Below are positions 9,715-19,204 of a stretch of 64,000 nucleotides of DNA, in pieces. How positions within the stretch are numbered: the stretch's first letter is position 1; each line of letters begins with the position of its first letter. The notes beneath the pieces were generated by a model. The model saw nothing but the letters and a program-made list of their open reading frames with translations, was not told where the DNA came from and did not search any database. Origin of the DNA: Bog-756 sp963745955 (GTDB taxonomy: Bacteria > Actinomycetota > Acidimicrobiia > Acidimicrobiales > RAAP-2); contig CAVUZI010000007.1 in the NCBI GenBank assembly GCA_963745955.1, positions 558,001-622,000 of the forward strand, written 5' to 3'. Made by a program: the position numbers and the translations under genes.

Positions 9715-12498
9715 GGCGTCTCCATCCGGACCTCGACCAACGGAGCACCGCTGTCGATGAGATCGGCGACGGTCCCGCCATCGAGGTGCCCGTCGGCGAG
9801 GGGCACGTTGAAGTCGGCGGCGACCACCTTGCGGGGCAGCGACGGGTCGGGCACCGCCGCGGCCACCAGGGACGCGTTTTCGGTTCGCAGCCTGACCGAG
9901 CCACCGGCCGCCACCCCGAGGTCGTCGAGGTCGTGCGGGTTGACCCGGAGCGGGGCCGGGTCCACCAGGCCGGCCAGGGCCGGGACCGCGCTCACCGCCG
10001 AGCCGAGGTCGTAGAGCGACCGAGAGGCCACCAGCCGCATCGAGTAGCTGTCGACCGGGCTGACATGGGGGACGTCCAGGTCGAGCGGGAGGGCGACCAG
10101 CCCTGGGAGCGTCGGTTCGCCGGCCCCATCGCTGCGGTCGACCGCTGGCGCGCCGAGCCCCGCGGTCGGCGGTTCGGCCAGTCCGGCCCGGGGCGGGGCG
10201 CCCTGGCGCTCGACCGACTCGACACCGGGGACGGCGATCGGGTCGAGGGGTGCGACCCGCCGGCCGATCGACACGGGGCTGGCCGTGAGGGGGGCGACCA
10301 CGCCGTCGGCCGTCCCCAGCGCGTCGAGCACCGCGAGGGTGATCCCCCGGTAGGCCGGGGCCACCCGCTCGATCTCGTCCCACACCTCGCCCACCGAGTC
10401 GAGGCCGAGGTCGGCATCGAGGTGCACGGCCAGCTCGGCCGCGATCATCCAGTCCGGCCACGCCTGGCCCGGGGGCACCAGCTTCTGTCCCAGCACGGCT
10501 GATGCGGCCCTCGATGTTGGTGGTGGTCCCGGGCCGCTCGTGGGCCTCGGCCGCGGGCAGGACGACATCGGCCCGCTCGGTGACGGCACCCGGCGACGAC
10601 GCCACCGCCACCACGAAGTCGGCCGCGTCGAGGGCCCGTTCGGCCAACCGGCGGTCGGGGAAGTCGGTGAGGGGATCGGCGCCGAGCACGATCAGTGCGC
10701 CGACCTGCGGAGCCGGCGCCGGCATCCCCGGCCGCGGCCCGGAGGATGCCCTCGGTGTCCCGGCCCCGGGCTTGCGGAACCGAGCCCCACCGTTGCGTGA
10801 ACCAGTCGCGGCCGGCGTCGAGGGTCACCCGGCCGGGCAGGAGACCGGGAGCCAGCCCCATGTCGAGGGCGCCGTTGACGTTGCCCCGCCGCAGGGCGGG
10901 AAGGAAGCGGGCCTTCGGGCAGCGCACCGGCCAGGACCTGGGCGGCCTCGGCCACCAGGGCACCGTCCTCGGCCAGGGACGGCCGCCCGGCGATGATGAC
11001 GACGTTTCCGGCGCCGGCCAGCCGGCGGGCCTCGGCCAGCGGGCCGGGGTCGACGGACGCCGGGCCTGCTGCAGCCGGGTCCACGAGGGCCCTGGCCACG
11101 GCCGCGGCCTCGCCCGGCGCGTAGCGCAGCGACACCTTGGCGTACGGGGTGAGCGAGGTGGCCTCGGGGCGACAGCTCGACCAGGGAGAGCCCCCCGTCG
11201 ACGATGGCCGAGCGCAACCGGAGGAAGAGGATCGGGAGCTCCTCGCGCACGTCGCCGGACAGGACGATCACGGTGTCGGCCGAGGCCGCCTGGTCGATGG
11301 TGGCCCGAGGGAGGGCCAGCACCAGCTCCGCGGGGAGCCCGTCGCCCAGCTGGGCGTCGACCGAGTCGGTGCCGAGCACCCCCTTGGCCAGTTTGGCCCA
11401 GGCATAGGCCCCCTCGTTGGTCAGCCGGGCTCCGCCCACCACGCCGACCGACTCCGCGCCCCCGGCGGTCGTGGCCTTCTTGATCCCGTCGGCCACCGCG
11501 GCCAATGCCTCGTGCCACGAGACCGGCACCAGCGACCCCTCCTTGCGGATGAGGGGATCGACCAGGCGGTCCTCGCTGTTGACGGCGTCGAAGGCGAACC
11601 GGCCCTTGTCGCACAGCCACCCGTGGTTGACCGGCTCGGCATCGATGCCGAGCAGGCGGGTCACCCGGTTGGACGACGACTGCACCGCCACCCTGCACCC
11701 CACCGCACAGGTCGTGCACGTCGACTCGACCTGGTCCAGATCCCAGGGCCGGGCCGCGAACCGGTAGGGGGCCGCGGTGAGCGCCCCGACCGGGCAGATC
11801 TGCACCGTGTTGCCCGAGAAGTACGACGTGAAGGGCAGCTCGGGGAACGTGTTGACCTCGAGCTGCTCACCGCGCCCGATGAAGTCGATCTGGGCTTCGC
11901 CGGCCACTTCGTCGGCGAAGCGGGTGCAGCGGCTGCACTGGATGCACCGCTCGCGGTCGAGCAGCACCAGCTCCGAGATGGGGATGGGCTTCTCGAAATG
12001 CCGCTTCTCCTCGACGAAGCGGGACTCACCCGGGCCGTAGGCCAGGGTCTGGTCCTGGAGCGGGCACTCGCCTCCCTTGTCGCAGACCGGGCAGTCGAGC
12101 GGGTGGTTGACGAGGAGGAACTCGAGGACGCCGTCCTGGGCCTTCTTGACCTTGTCCGAGGTGGTGGTCACCTCCGAGCCGGCCTGGACCTCGACGTAGC
12201 AGCTGGGCTGCAGCGAGGCCCCGCGGGGACCACTCACCTCGACCAGGCACATCCGGCACACGCCGACCGACTTCATCCGCGGGTGATAGCAGAAGCGCGG
12301 GATGAAGGTGCCCGCCCGCTCGGCCGCGGCGATCAGCATCTCGCCCTTGCGGCCGGTCACCTGGCGCCCGTCGAGGGTGAAGGCCACCGTCTCGACCGGC
12401 TCGGACTCGGCATGGTCGACGAGGTCGGCCGTGGCGTTCTCCCGGGTGGTGCTGCCTTCGGTGGGCGGGCTCTTGCTCACGGGGCTCTCGTCACTCAT
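9711..12498 (-). CDS. nuoG: NADH-quinone oxidoreductase subunit G (frame broken)
   Basis: This is the large iron-sulfur subunit of the peripheral arm. The N-terminal third carries the 2Fe-2S ferredoxin domain (FCYHPRM..CRMCLVEVSG), CPVCDKGGECPLQD and CIQCSRCTRF, followed by CTTCAVGCR of the molybdopterin-like domain. The C-terminal two thirds must be read through four frame changes: near 11167 (GGGG run), 10918, 10727 (CCCC run) and 10500. The total length fits four extra bases, and the protein stays continuous (SLRYAPGEAAAVARAL, RFLPALRRGNVNGALDMG, DRRLAERALDAADFVV, AVLGQKLVPPGQAWPDW). I take these as sequence errors. The ATG overlaps the nuoF stop by eight bases. Confidence 0.92.
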
Positions 12499-13795
12499 AG
12501 GGGCAGCCCCCGTCCTTGATGTGCACGAGGAACTCGTCGCGGAACATCTCGATCGCCGATCCGATGGACGACGGGATGGACGGCCCGAGCACGCAGATGG
12601 TGGTCTGCTGGGGAGGCCACGTCAGCCCGGGGGCGATGTTGTCGCAGGCGTCGAGGAGAAGGTCGAGATCCTGCTCGCGGCCGTGACCGGTCTCGATGCG
12701 CTCCATGATCTTCTCGAGCCAGCCCGCCCCCTCACGGCACGGCGTGCACTGGCCGCACGACTCCCGGAAGAAGAACTTGGTGATGCGCCACGCCGCCCGG
12801 ACGGCACAGGTGTGGTCGTCCATGACGACGATCGAGCCCGACCCGAGCATGGAGCCGGCGGCGGCCACTTCGTCCTGGCCGAGCGGGAGGTCGATCTGGT
12901 CGGGACCGAACCACGGGGCCGAGACCCCACCGGGGATGAAGGCCTTCAATCCCCGGCCGTGGGGAATGCCGCCGCCCAGCACCGGGGCGTTGATGAGGTC
13001 GTTGAACGTCGTCTTGACCATCTCGAGCTCGAACACGCCCGGGTTGGTGACGTGTCCGGCCAGGGCGAACAGGCGGGTGCCGGCCGAACGGCCCTCGCCC
13101 AGGGCGGCGAAGGCGGCGCCGCCGTTGAGGACGATCCAGGGGAGGTTGGACATGGTCTCCACGTTGTTGACCACGGTGGGCTCGCCGTACAGGCCGATGG
13201 CCGCAGGGAAGAACGGCGGCTTGATGCGGGGGAAGCCGCGCTTGCCCTCGAGCGACTCGAGCAGAGCCGTCTCCTCGCCGCAGATGTAGGCCCCGGCCCC
13301 CGGGTGGACCACGATGTCGACCGAGAACCCCGATCCGAAGATGTCGGTTCCGACCGCACCGTGCCCGTAGGCATCGTTGAGGGCCGACTGCACCCGCTCG
13401 AGACCGAGGGCGAACTCGCCCCGGATGAAGATGAAGGCCTGCGACACCTGGAGCGCATAGGCGGCGATGAGCACACCTTCGATGAGCTGGTGGGGATCCC
13501 GCTCGATGAGCAGGTGGTCCTTGAAGGTCGCCGGCTCGCTCTCGTCCCCGTTGACCACCAGGTAGGTGACCGGGTTCTTGCGGAGCATGGCCCACTTGCG
13601 CCCGGCCGGGAACCCGGCCCCGCCCCGGCCCAGCAGGCTGGCGGTGTCGACTTCGTGGGCCACGTCCTCGGGGGTCATGGACAGGGCCTTGCGCAGGCCC
13701 TCGTAGCCGCCCGTGGCCAGGTAGCGCTCGAGGGTGTGGGAGTCGGCGAAGGGGAGCCGGCCGGTGATGATCTTCGGCGCCTCGGTGACGGCCAC
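12491..13795 (-). CDS. nuoF: NADH-quinone oxidoreductase subunit F
   Basis: This subunit binds NADH and FMN and holds cluster N3. The Gly-rich GRGGAGFPAGRKW nucleotide motif lies near residue 55, GDESEPATFKDH follows, and the 4Fe-4S motif SCGQCTPCREG lies near residue 350. I chose the GTG at 13795, which overlaps the nuoE stop (TAGTG) and gives 434 residues, the normal length; no ATG lies at a suitable place. Together with NuoE and NuoG it forms the NADH dehydrogenase module. Frame is intact. Confidence 0.95.
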   Translation of the reverse strand: MAVTEAPKIITGRLPFADSHTLERYLATGGYEGLRKALSMTPEDVAHEVDTASLLGRGGAGFPAGRKWAMLRKNPVTYLVVNGDESEPATFKDHLLIERDPHQLIEGVLIAAYALQVSQAFIFIRGEFALGLERVQSALNDAYGHGAVGTDIFGSGFSVDIVVHPGAGAYICGEETALLESLEGKRGFPRIKPPFFPAAIGLYGEPTVVNNVETMSNLPWIVLNGGAAFAALGEGRSAGTRLFALAGHVTNPGVFELEMVKTTFNDLINAPVLGGGIPHGRGLKAFIPGGVSAPWFGPDQIDLPLGQDEVAAAGSMLGSGSIVVMDDHTCAVRAAWRITKFFFRESCGQCTPCREGAGWLEKIMERIETGHGREQDLDLLLDACDNIAPGLTWPPQQTTICVLGPSIPSSIGSAIEMFRDEFLVHIKDGGCPYE

Positions 13796-14524
13796 TAGGA
13801 GCCACCCCCCGCCCCGCCGGAGCCGGCATCCTTGGCCGCCTCGGCCGCCGCGGCCCGCCGGGCCTGGGCCTCGGCCATCGCCGCCCGCTCCGAGGCCACC
13901 CGCGCCGGGTCCGCCTGGAGGCCGGTCGTCCGCTGCACCCGGTTGAGGGTCCCGTGCTCGGGGATGTCGGCCGAGCGGGCACCGGATCGGAGCTCGGCCA
14001 CCAACCGGTCGAACGACTCGGGCGTCTGGGCACCGACGAACCGGTGGTTGACCTGCACGCACGGGGTCCGGTCGCAGTCGGCCAGGCACTCCGCCTCTTC
14101 GAGGGTGATGCTCCCGTCCTCGGTGGTCCCGCCGGCGTTGATCCCGAGCGACGACTCGGCGTGCTCCAGCAGTTCGGCCGCACCGTTCAGGAGGCAGGCG
14201 ATGTTCGTGCACACCGCCACCAGGTGGGTGCCCACCGGTTGGGTGTGGAGCATGTCGTAGAACGTGGCCGTCCCGTACACCTCGGCCGGGGTCACGCCCA
14301 CCAGGTCGGCGATGTCCTCCATGGCCCCGGGTGTGAGCCACCCGTCCTGCTCCTGGGCCAGGTGGCAGAGCGGGATGAGCGCCGAGCGGGGCTCGGGGTA
14401 GAGGGCGATGATCTGGCGCGGCCCGTTCGAGGGTCGAAGGGGCCAGGTGCTTCGGCCGGGACGCGGTGGCCGAGGCGGTCCGGCGGGGTGTGCCCACCGG
14501 GACGGAGCCGGACGGTCCGGTCAC
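13795..14524 (-). CDS. nuoE: NADH-quinone oxidoreductase subunit E (frame broken)
   Basis: This thioredoxin-fold subunit holds the 2Fe-2S cluster N1a, through cysteines in VCTNIACLL and AECLADCDRTPCVQV. GTG 14524 overlaps the nuoD stop (GTGA). One extra base near 14420 breaks the frame; removing it joins STLERAAQ to IIALYPEPRSALIPLCH, a standard NuoE helix. The C-terminal 50 residues are Ala/Gly-rich beyond the conserved domain. The overall length of about 240 residues is typical of actinobacterial NuoE with a tail. Confidence 0.92.
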
Positions 14525-15903
14525 CGGTCCACCTCCCCCATCACCGGATCGATGGTCGAACAGACGGCCACGGCGTCGGCCAGCAGTCCGCCGCGCATCA
14601 TCACCGGGAGCCCCTGGAGGTTGACGAAGCTCGGGCCGCGGATGTGCATGCGGTAGGGCTTGGGCGAGCCATCGGAGACCAGGTAGCACCCGAGCTCCCC
14701 CCTCGGGGACTCGATGGCCACGTAGACCTCGCCCTCGGGGACCTTGAAGCCCTCGGTGAACACCTTGAAGTGGTGGATGAGCGCCTCCATCGACTCGTCG
14801 ATCCGTTCGCGTGGGGGCGGGGTCACCTTCTTGTCCTGGACCCGGTAGTCACCGGCGGGCATCTTCTCCACGATCTGGCGGATGATGCGAATCGATTCGC
14901 GCACTTCGTTGAGCCGGATCGAGTAGCGGTCGAAATTGTCACCGAAGGTGCCGACGATGACGTCGAACTCGACTTCGTCGTAACGCAGGTAGGGCATGGC
15001 CCGGCGCAGGTCCCAGGGCACCCCGGTCGATCGCAGCACCGGCCCGGTGAGACTGAGGGCCAGGGCCTCCTCGGCCGAAAGCGTGCCGATCCCCTCCGAT
15101 CGCTGACGGAAGAGGGGTTGGCCGGTGAAGAGCTCGTCGTACTCGCCGGTCCGGTCCATCACGGTGTCGCAGATGACCGTGATGTCGTCCTCCCACCCGT
15201 CGGGCAGGTCGGCGGCGGTGCCCCCGGGCCGGATGAAGTTGTGGTTCATCCGCAGTCCGGTGGTCTTCTCGAAGAAGGCGAGCACCATCTCGCGCTCGCG
15301 GAACCCGTAGATCATCATCGAGGTGGCCCCGAGGTCCATGCCGTTGGTGGCCAGCCACATGAGATGGGACGACACCCGGTTGAGCTCGACCATCAGCATG
15401 CGGATCCAGTCGGACCTCGGAGGCATCTCCACCCCGAGCAGCGCCTCCACCGCCAGCGACAGCACCAGCTCGTTGTGGAGCGGCGACAGGTAGTCCATCC
15501 GGGTGACATTGGTGGAGCCCTGGACGTAGGTGAGCTCCTCGGCGGTCTTCTCCATGCCGGTGTGCAGGTACCCGACCACCGGTTTGGTGCGCAGGACCGT
15601 CTCCCCATCGAGCTCGAGCATCAGGCGGAGCACCCCGTGGGTCGACGGGTGCTGGGGCCCCATGTTGATGATCATGGACTCGTCGTCGGTCCGCTCGACG
15701 TCGATGTCCGCCGGGTCGACGGCCACGCCCTCGGGCAGGCGGAGCACGGCTCCGACCTCCCGCCGGAGTTCGTTCGGATCGGTCTGCGAGCGCCGGCTCA
15801 GCTCCTGGATGCCCTCGGATGTCTCGGCCAGGAGGCCGGCCGGCTCGGAGGGTTCGGGCGCGTCCGTGCCCTCGGCGGCGGACGCCGTCTTCACGTCCTT
15901 CAT
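14521..15903 (-). CDS. nuoD: NADH-quinone oxidoreductase subunit D
   Basis: This is the 49-kDa-type subunit that forms the quinone-binding cavity with NuoB. Signature stretches are NMGPQHPSTHGVLRL (quinone-site His), GYLHTGMEKTAEE, PRGELGCYLVSDGS and the C-terminal MGEVDR. ATG 15903 overlaps the nuoC stop (ATGA) and yields 460 residues. The first 65 or so residues before the conserved core are acidic and poorly conserved, but in frame. No break is visible. Confidence 0.96.
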   Translation of the reverse strand: MKDVKTASAAEGTDAPEPSEPAGLLAETSEGIQELSRRSQTDPNELRREVGAVLRLPEGVAVDPADIDVERTDDESMIINMGPQHPSTHGVLRLMLELDGETVLRTKPVVGYLHTGMEKTAEELTYVQGSTNVTRMDYLSPLHNELVLSLAVEALLGVEMPPRSDWIRMLMVELNRVSSHLMWLATNGMDLGATSMMIYGFREREMVLAFFEKTTGLRMNHNFIRPGGTAADLPDGWEDDITVICDTVMDRTGEYDELFTGQPLFRQRSEGIGTLSAEEALALSLTGPVLRSTGVPWDLRRAMPYLRYDEVEFDVIVGTFGDNFDRYSIRLNEVRESIRIIRQIVEKMPAGDYRVQDKKVTPPPRERIDESMEALIHHFKVFTEGFKVPEGEVYVAIESPRGELGCYLVSDGSPKPYRMHIRGPSFVNLQGLPVMMRGGLLADAVAVCSTIDPVMGEVDR

Positions 15904-16423
15904 CTCGGCCCTGGTGCTCCCTTGAACTGGACCGGTACCCGGCCGACCCCGTAGTCCTTGCGCAGAGGATGGCCTTCCCAGTCCTCGGGCATGAGGATGC
16001 GGGTCATGTCCGGATGGCCGGCGAAGACAATGCCGAACAGGTCGAAGGCCTCGCGCTCCATGGCTTCGACCCCGGGATAGAGACCGAAGAGGGAGTCCAC
16101 CACCGCGTCGGTGCCGGGCACCTGCACGCGGACCCGCACCCGGCGCGCCTGGACCAGAGACAACAGGTTGACCACCACCTCGAACCGCTGGGGCTCGACG
16201 CCGTCGGGCAGGTGACGGCCCGGATGGCTGAGGTAGTCCACCCCGCACAGGTCCGCGCACATCTCGAAGCCGGAGTCGCGGAATTCGCCGACCACGGCGA
16301 CGTACTGCTCGCGGGTGGGGAAGACCACCTCCTGTTGCGGCCGGCCGGGGCGCGCGACGAGGCGCCGCCCGAATCGCTGATCGCGGCCGCTCCGTCCGCC
16401 GTGCGGGTTCCGCCTGTGGTCAC
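15900..16423 (-). CDS. nuoC: NADH-quinone oxidoreductase subunit C (frame broken)
   Basis: This is the 30-kDa-type peripheral subunit of complex I. Conserved blocks are GFEMCADLCGVDYL, DSLFGLYPGVEAMEREAFDL and RILMPEDWEGHPLRKDYG. ATG 16423 overlaps the nuoB stop (ATGA) and begins MTTGGTRTADGA. The frame must then shift near 16340 to enter PQQEVVFPTREQY; here one base appears to be missing in a GGCCGGCC stretch, unlike the extra bases elsewhere. An in-frame ATG at 16448 would avoid the shift but would overlap nuoB by 29 bases and give a less likely N-terminus. Confidence 0.9.
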
Positions 16424-17091
16424 AGGGGCTCGCCCACGCTGCGGGCAATCACCGGATTGCGCTTGGGTGTGCCCAGGTGCACCGCGTCGGGACGGTCGGG
16501 GGTCCAGCCGGAGGTGGCCTCGTCGCCGTGGGTGCGGGCATCGTCGGTGTCACCACCCTCGTCTGAGGCCAGCGCCTTTGCGTCGGGACCGCCTGGGCGA
16601 CCCGGCGCCCCGATCGGCTTGCGATGGGTGATGTCGTTGGTGCGCACCTTCTCGTGCAGCGTGAGAATGGCATGCATCAGCGTCTCGGGCGTCGGCGGGC
16701 ACCCGGGGGCGTAGACGTCGACCGGGACGATCTGGTCCACACCCTGCACGATGGCGTAGTTGTTGAACATGCCCCCGGTGCTGGCGCACACGCCCATCGA
16801 CAGGACCCACTTGGGCTCCATCATCTGGTCGTAGACCTGACGCAGGACGGGTGCCATCTTTTGGGAGACCCGCCCGGCCACGATCATGAGGTCGGCCTGA
16901 CGGGGCGATGCCCGGAAGACCTCCATGCCGAACCGGGCCAGATCGAAATCGGCCGCTCCCACCGACATCATCTCGATGGCGCAGCAGGCCAGACCGAAGG
17001 TGGCCGGCCACATGGAGTAGGTACGCGCCCACTTGACCAGATCCTCGAGGCGCCCGGTGAGGAAGTTGTGCTGGAGGTCTTCGAGACCCAT
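16420..17091 (-). CDS. nuoB: NADH-quinone oxidoreductase subunit B
   Basis: This subunit holds the terminal 4Fe-4S cluster N2 next to the quinone site. The cluster cysteines are visible in GLACCAIEMM, MGVCASTGGMF and YAPGCPPTPE. ATG 17091 is preceded by a purine-rich GGGAGAAGAG and gives 223 residues. The core ends near residue 165, and the remaining polar tail (DARTHGDEATSGW..) is lineage-specific. It starts 19 bases after nuoA ends. Confidence 0.96.
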   Translation of the reverse strand: MGLEDLQHNFLTGRLEDLVKWARTYSMWPATFGLACCAIEMMSVGAADFDLARFGMEVFRASPRQADLMIVAGRVSQKMAPVLRQVYDQMMEPKWVLSMGVCASTGGMFNNYAIVQGVDQIVPVDVYAPGCPPTPETLMHAILTLHEKVRTNDITHRKPIGAPGRPGGPDAKALASDEGGDTDDARTHGDEATSGWTPDRPDAVHLGTPKRNPVIARSVGEPL

Positions 17092-17110
17092 GGCGAGCTC
17101 TTCTCCCGCT

Positions 17111-17677
17111 CTACGCGGCTCGGCCGGGTCCGGTCGGCACGGTGGCCGGCTCTCCGGTCGTCGGGGCGTCTGGCGAAGCGGGTGTCGGTGCGGACGGACC
17201 GTCCGCCGAACCGGTGCCGACCGCACGCGTCGTCCTGTCGGGACCCCCCGGTCCGGCAGCGATGCGGGCAATGGTCGACTCGGACGTCCGGGATGGCATG
17301 GCCGCCACCAACCTCTTGGACGGGCCCCAGGTGAGGGCTCCGTTGCTGACCAGGAAGAGGAAGGAGACGAACACCACTGCGGCGAAGACGACCACCTCGG
17401 TGAGACCGAACGAGCCGAGCTGGTGGAAGATCACCGCCCACGGGTACAAGAAGACGATCTCGATGTCGAAGATGATGAAGATCATGGCGATGAGGTAGAA
17501 GCGAACGGGGAAGCGCGTCGGCGGCTCGATGCCGGGGACGATGCCGCACTCGTAGGGCGCGGTCTTCGCCGCCGTCGGCCGCTTCTTCGGGGCCATCATG
17601 GCCGAGGCCACGAAGGAGAGGGCGGCGAACAAGAAGCCGAGGATGAGGAGGATCAGGATGGGGAGGTAATCGTCCAC
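17111..17677 (-). CDS. nuoA: NADH-quinone oxidoreductase subunit A
   Basis: This is the first gene of the operon, a three-helix membrane subunit at the junction of the arms. The conserved loop YECGIVPGIEPPTRFPVRFY and the segment IIFDIEIVFLYPWA are diagnostic. Ordinary NuoA is about 120 residues. Here a further 65-residue Pro/Ala/Thr/Gly-rich tail follows (SAPTPASPDAPTT..), resembling the tails on NuoH, NuoI, NuoJ and NuoM. No other gene lies upstream in this direction, so the operon promoter should lie between 17678 and 17800. Confidence 0.95.
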   Translation of the reverse strand: MDDYLPILILLILGFLFAALSFVASAMMAPKKRPTAAKTAPYECGIVPGIEPPTRFPVRFYLIAMIFIIFDIEIVFLYPWAVIFHQLGSFGLTEVVVFAAVVFVSFLFLVSNGALTWGPSKRLVAAMPSRTSESTIARIAAGPGGPDRTTRAVGTGSADGPSAPTPASPDAPTTGEPATVPTGPGRAA

Positions 17678-17800
17678 AGGAACTTGTTTTTACCACGCAG
17701 CCCTCCGTCCAGGCACATCGACGGAACCCGCACCACCACCGGCAAACAGGTCGGAACGGCACGCGCCGGGCCCCCTGCCGTGACACCTAGCATTGGGCCC
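17678..17800. promoter_or_regulatory. Divergent promoter region nuoA / reductase
   Basis: These 123 bases separate nuoA (minus) from the reductase (plus), so both transcripts should start here. A T-rich ACTTGTTTTTACC lies just upstream of nuoA. I looked for a Rex-type inverted repeat (TGTGA..TCACA) because rex lies in this window, and saw none. Confidence 0.45.
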
Positions 17801-19159
17801 GTGAGTTCCGTCAGCGCGCCCGATCCCGCCTCACCCGGCCGGCAGCCGGCGAAGACCGCGGCCCGGGCAACGGTCGAACCGGGCCACGTCCACGATGTCC
17901 TGGTGGTGGGCGGCGGTCCCTCGGGCTCCTCCTGCGCCTACTGGTTGGCCGAAGCCGGCTGGGACGTGGCCCTGGTGGAGAAGAAGGTGTTCCCCCGCGA
18001 GAAGACCTGTGGGGACGGCCTGACCCCCCGTTCGGTCCGCCAGATCGCCGACATGGGGATCGAGGGAGCCCTGGCCGGCGCCCACCGCTTCTCGGGACTG
18101 CGCACCCACGCCTACGGCAAGGTCCTCGACCTGGCCTGGCCCGACCACCCGAGCTTCCCCTCCTACGGCTACGTGATCACCCGGCACGATCTCGACGCCA
18201 TCGTCAACGAGCGCGCCGTGAAGGCGGGGGCGACCGTGTGGCAGGGCACCGAGGCCACAGAGCCCATCTTCGAACACGGCCCGGCGGCACCGGCCCCGGG
18301 CGCGCTGCCGTCGTGCGTCGGGGCCGTGGTCAAGGACAAGTCCACCGGCGCCACCCGGTCGGTCCGGGCCAGGTACGTCGTCGTGGCCGACGGGGCCAAC
18401 TCCCGGTTCGGTCGGGCCCTCGGGACCACGAGGGACCGGAGCCAGCCCATGGGGATGGCCCTGCGCGGCTACTACTCCTCCCCCGGACACGACCAGCCGT
18501 TCATCGAATCCCATCTCGACATCAGGGACGACGACGGCAAGGTCGTCCCCGGCTACGGGTGGATCTTCCCGCTGGGCGACGGGAGGGTCAACGTCGGCGT
18601 GGGCCTGCTTTCCACCGACCGCCGTTGGAAGGGGGTCAACACCTCGACGCTCATGGAGCACTTCGTGGCCGGGGCACCGAAGGAGTGGGAACTGTCCCCG
18701 TCGACCTGCCTCGGGCCGCCGACCGGGGGCAAGCTGCCCATGGGGCTGGCCGTGGGGCCACGGGTCGGAGCCACCACCCTGGTCGTCGGTGACGCCGCCG
18801 GGTCGATCAACCCCTTCAACGGCGAGGGCATCGCCTACGGGTACGAGACCGGTCGTCTGGCTGCGGCCTCCCTGGGCGAGGCGTTGTGCGGGGACGGTCC
18901 CGAGGCCCTCGACCGCTACGAGACGCGGCTCGAGGACGCCTACGGTCTCTACTTCCGGGTGGCCCGGGCCTTCATCCGGATGATCAGCCGACCCGAGCTC
19001 ATGCAGCTGTGCGTCGGGACCGGGATGCACTCGGAATCGCTCATGAGCTGGATCTTCCGGATCATGGCCAACCTGCTCCGGCCCGACGAGACCGGCCCCG
19101 CAGAAGCCGCCTACCGCGTCCTCGCCCTCATCGCCCGGGTGGCTCCCGAAGGCCTCTGA
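17801..19159 (+). CDS. Geranylgeranyl reductase family FAD protein
   Basis: This 452-residue flavoprotein has the dinucleotide motif VVGGGPSGSSCAYWL near residue 32, the CGDGLTPRSV block typical of geranylgeranyl reductases, and the second FAD motif GDAAGSINPFNGEGIAYGYETG. Family members saturate isoprenoid chains. In actinobacteria the MenJ type reduces one double bond of the menaquinone tail. Divergence from a complex I operon, which reduces menaquinone, favours that role, but substrate cannot be read from sequence. GTG 17801 begins VSSVSAPDP; the region upstream in the same frame belongs to antisense nuoA. A start nearer the FAD motif is possible. Confidence 0.88.
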   Translation: MSSVSAPDPASPGRQPAKTAARATVEPGHVHDVLVVGGGPSGSSCAYWLAEAGWDVALVEKKVFPREKTCGDGLTPRSVRQIADMGIEGALAGAHRFSGLRTHAYGKVLDLAWPDHPSFPSYGYVITRHDLDAIVNERAVKAGATVWQGTEATEPIFEHGPAAPAPGALPSCVGAVVKDKSTGATRSVRARYVVVADGANSRFGRALGTTRDRSQPMGMALRGYYSSPGHDQPFIESHLDIRDDDGKVVPGYGWIFPLGDGRVNVGVGLLSTDRRWKGVNTSTLMEHFVAGAPKEWELSPSTCLGPPTGGKLPMGLAVGPRVGATTLVVGDAAGSINPFNGEGIAYGYETGRLAAASLGEALCGDGPEALDRYETRLEDAYGLYFRVARAFIRMISRPELMQLCVGTGMHSESLMSWIFRIMANLLRPDETGPAEAAYRVLALIARVAPEGL

Positions 19160-19204
19160 CCTGGCTCCAGCGAGGGTGGCCCGGCTCCAGCGAAGGCCTC
19201 TGGC

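Noticed and set aside
17678..17800. Rex operator in front of nuoA
   Set aside because: Searched by eye for TGTGA..TCACA-type inverted repeats; none present.
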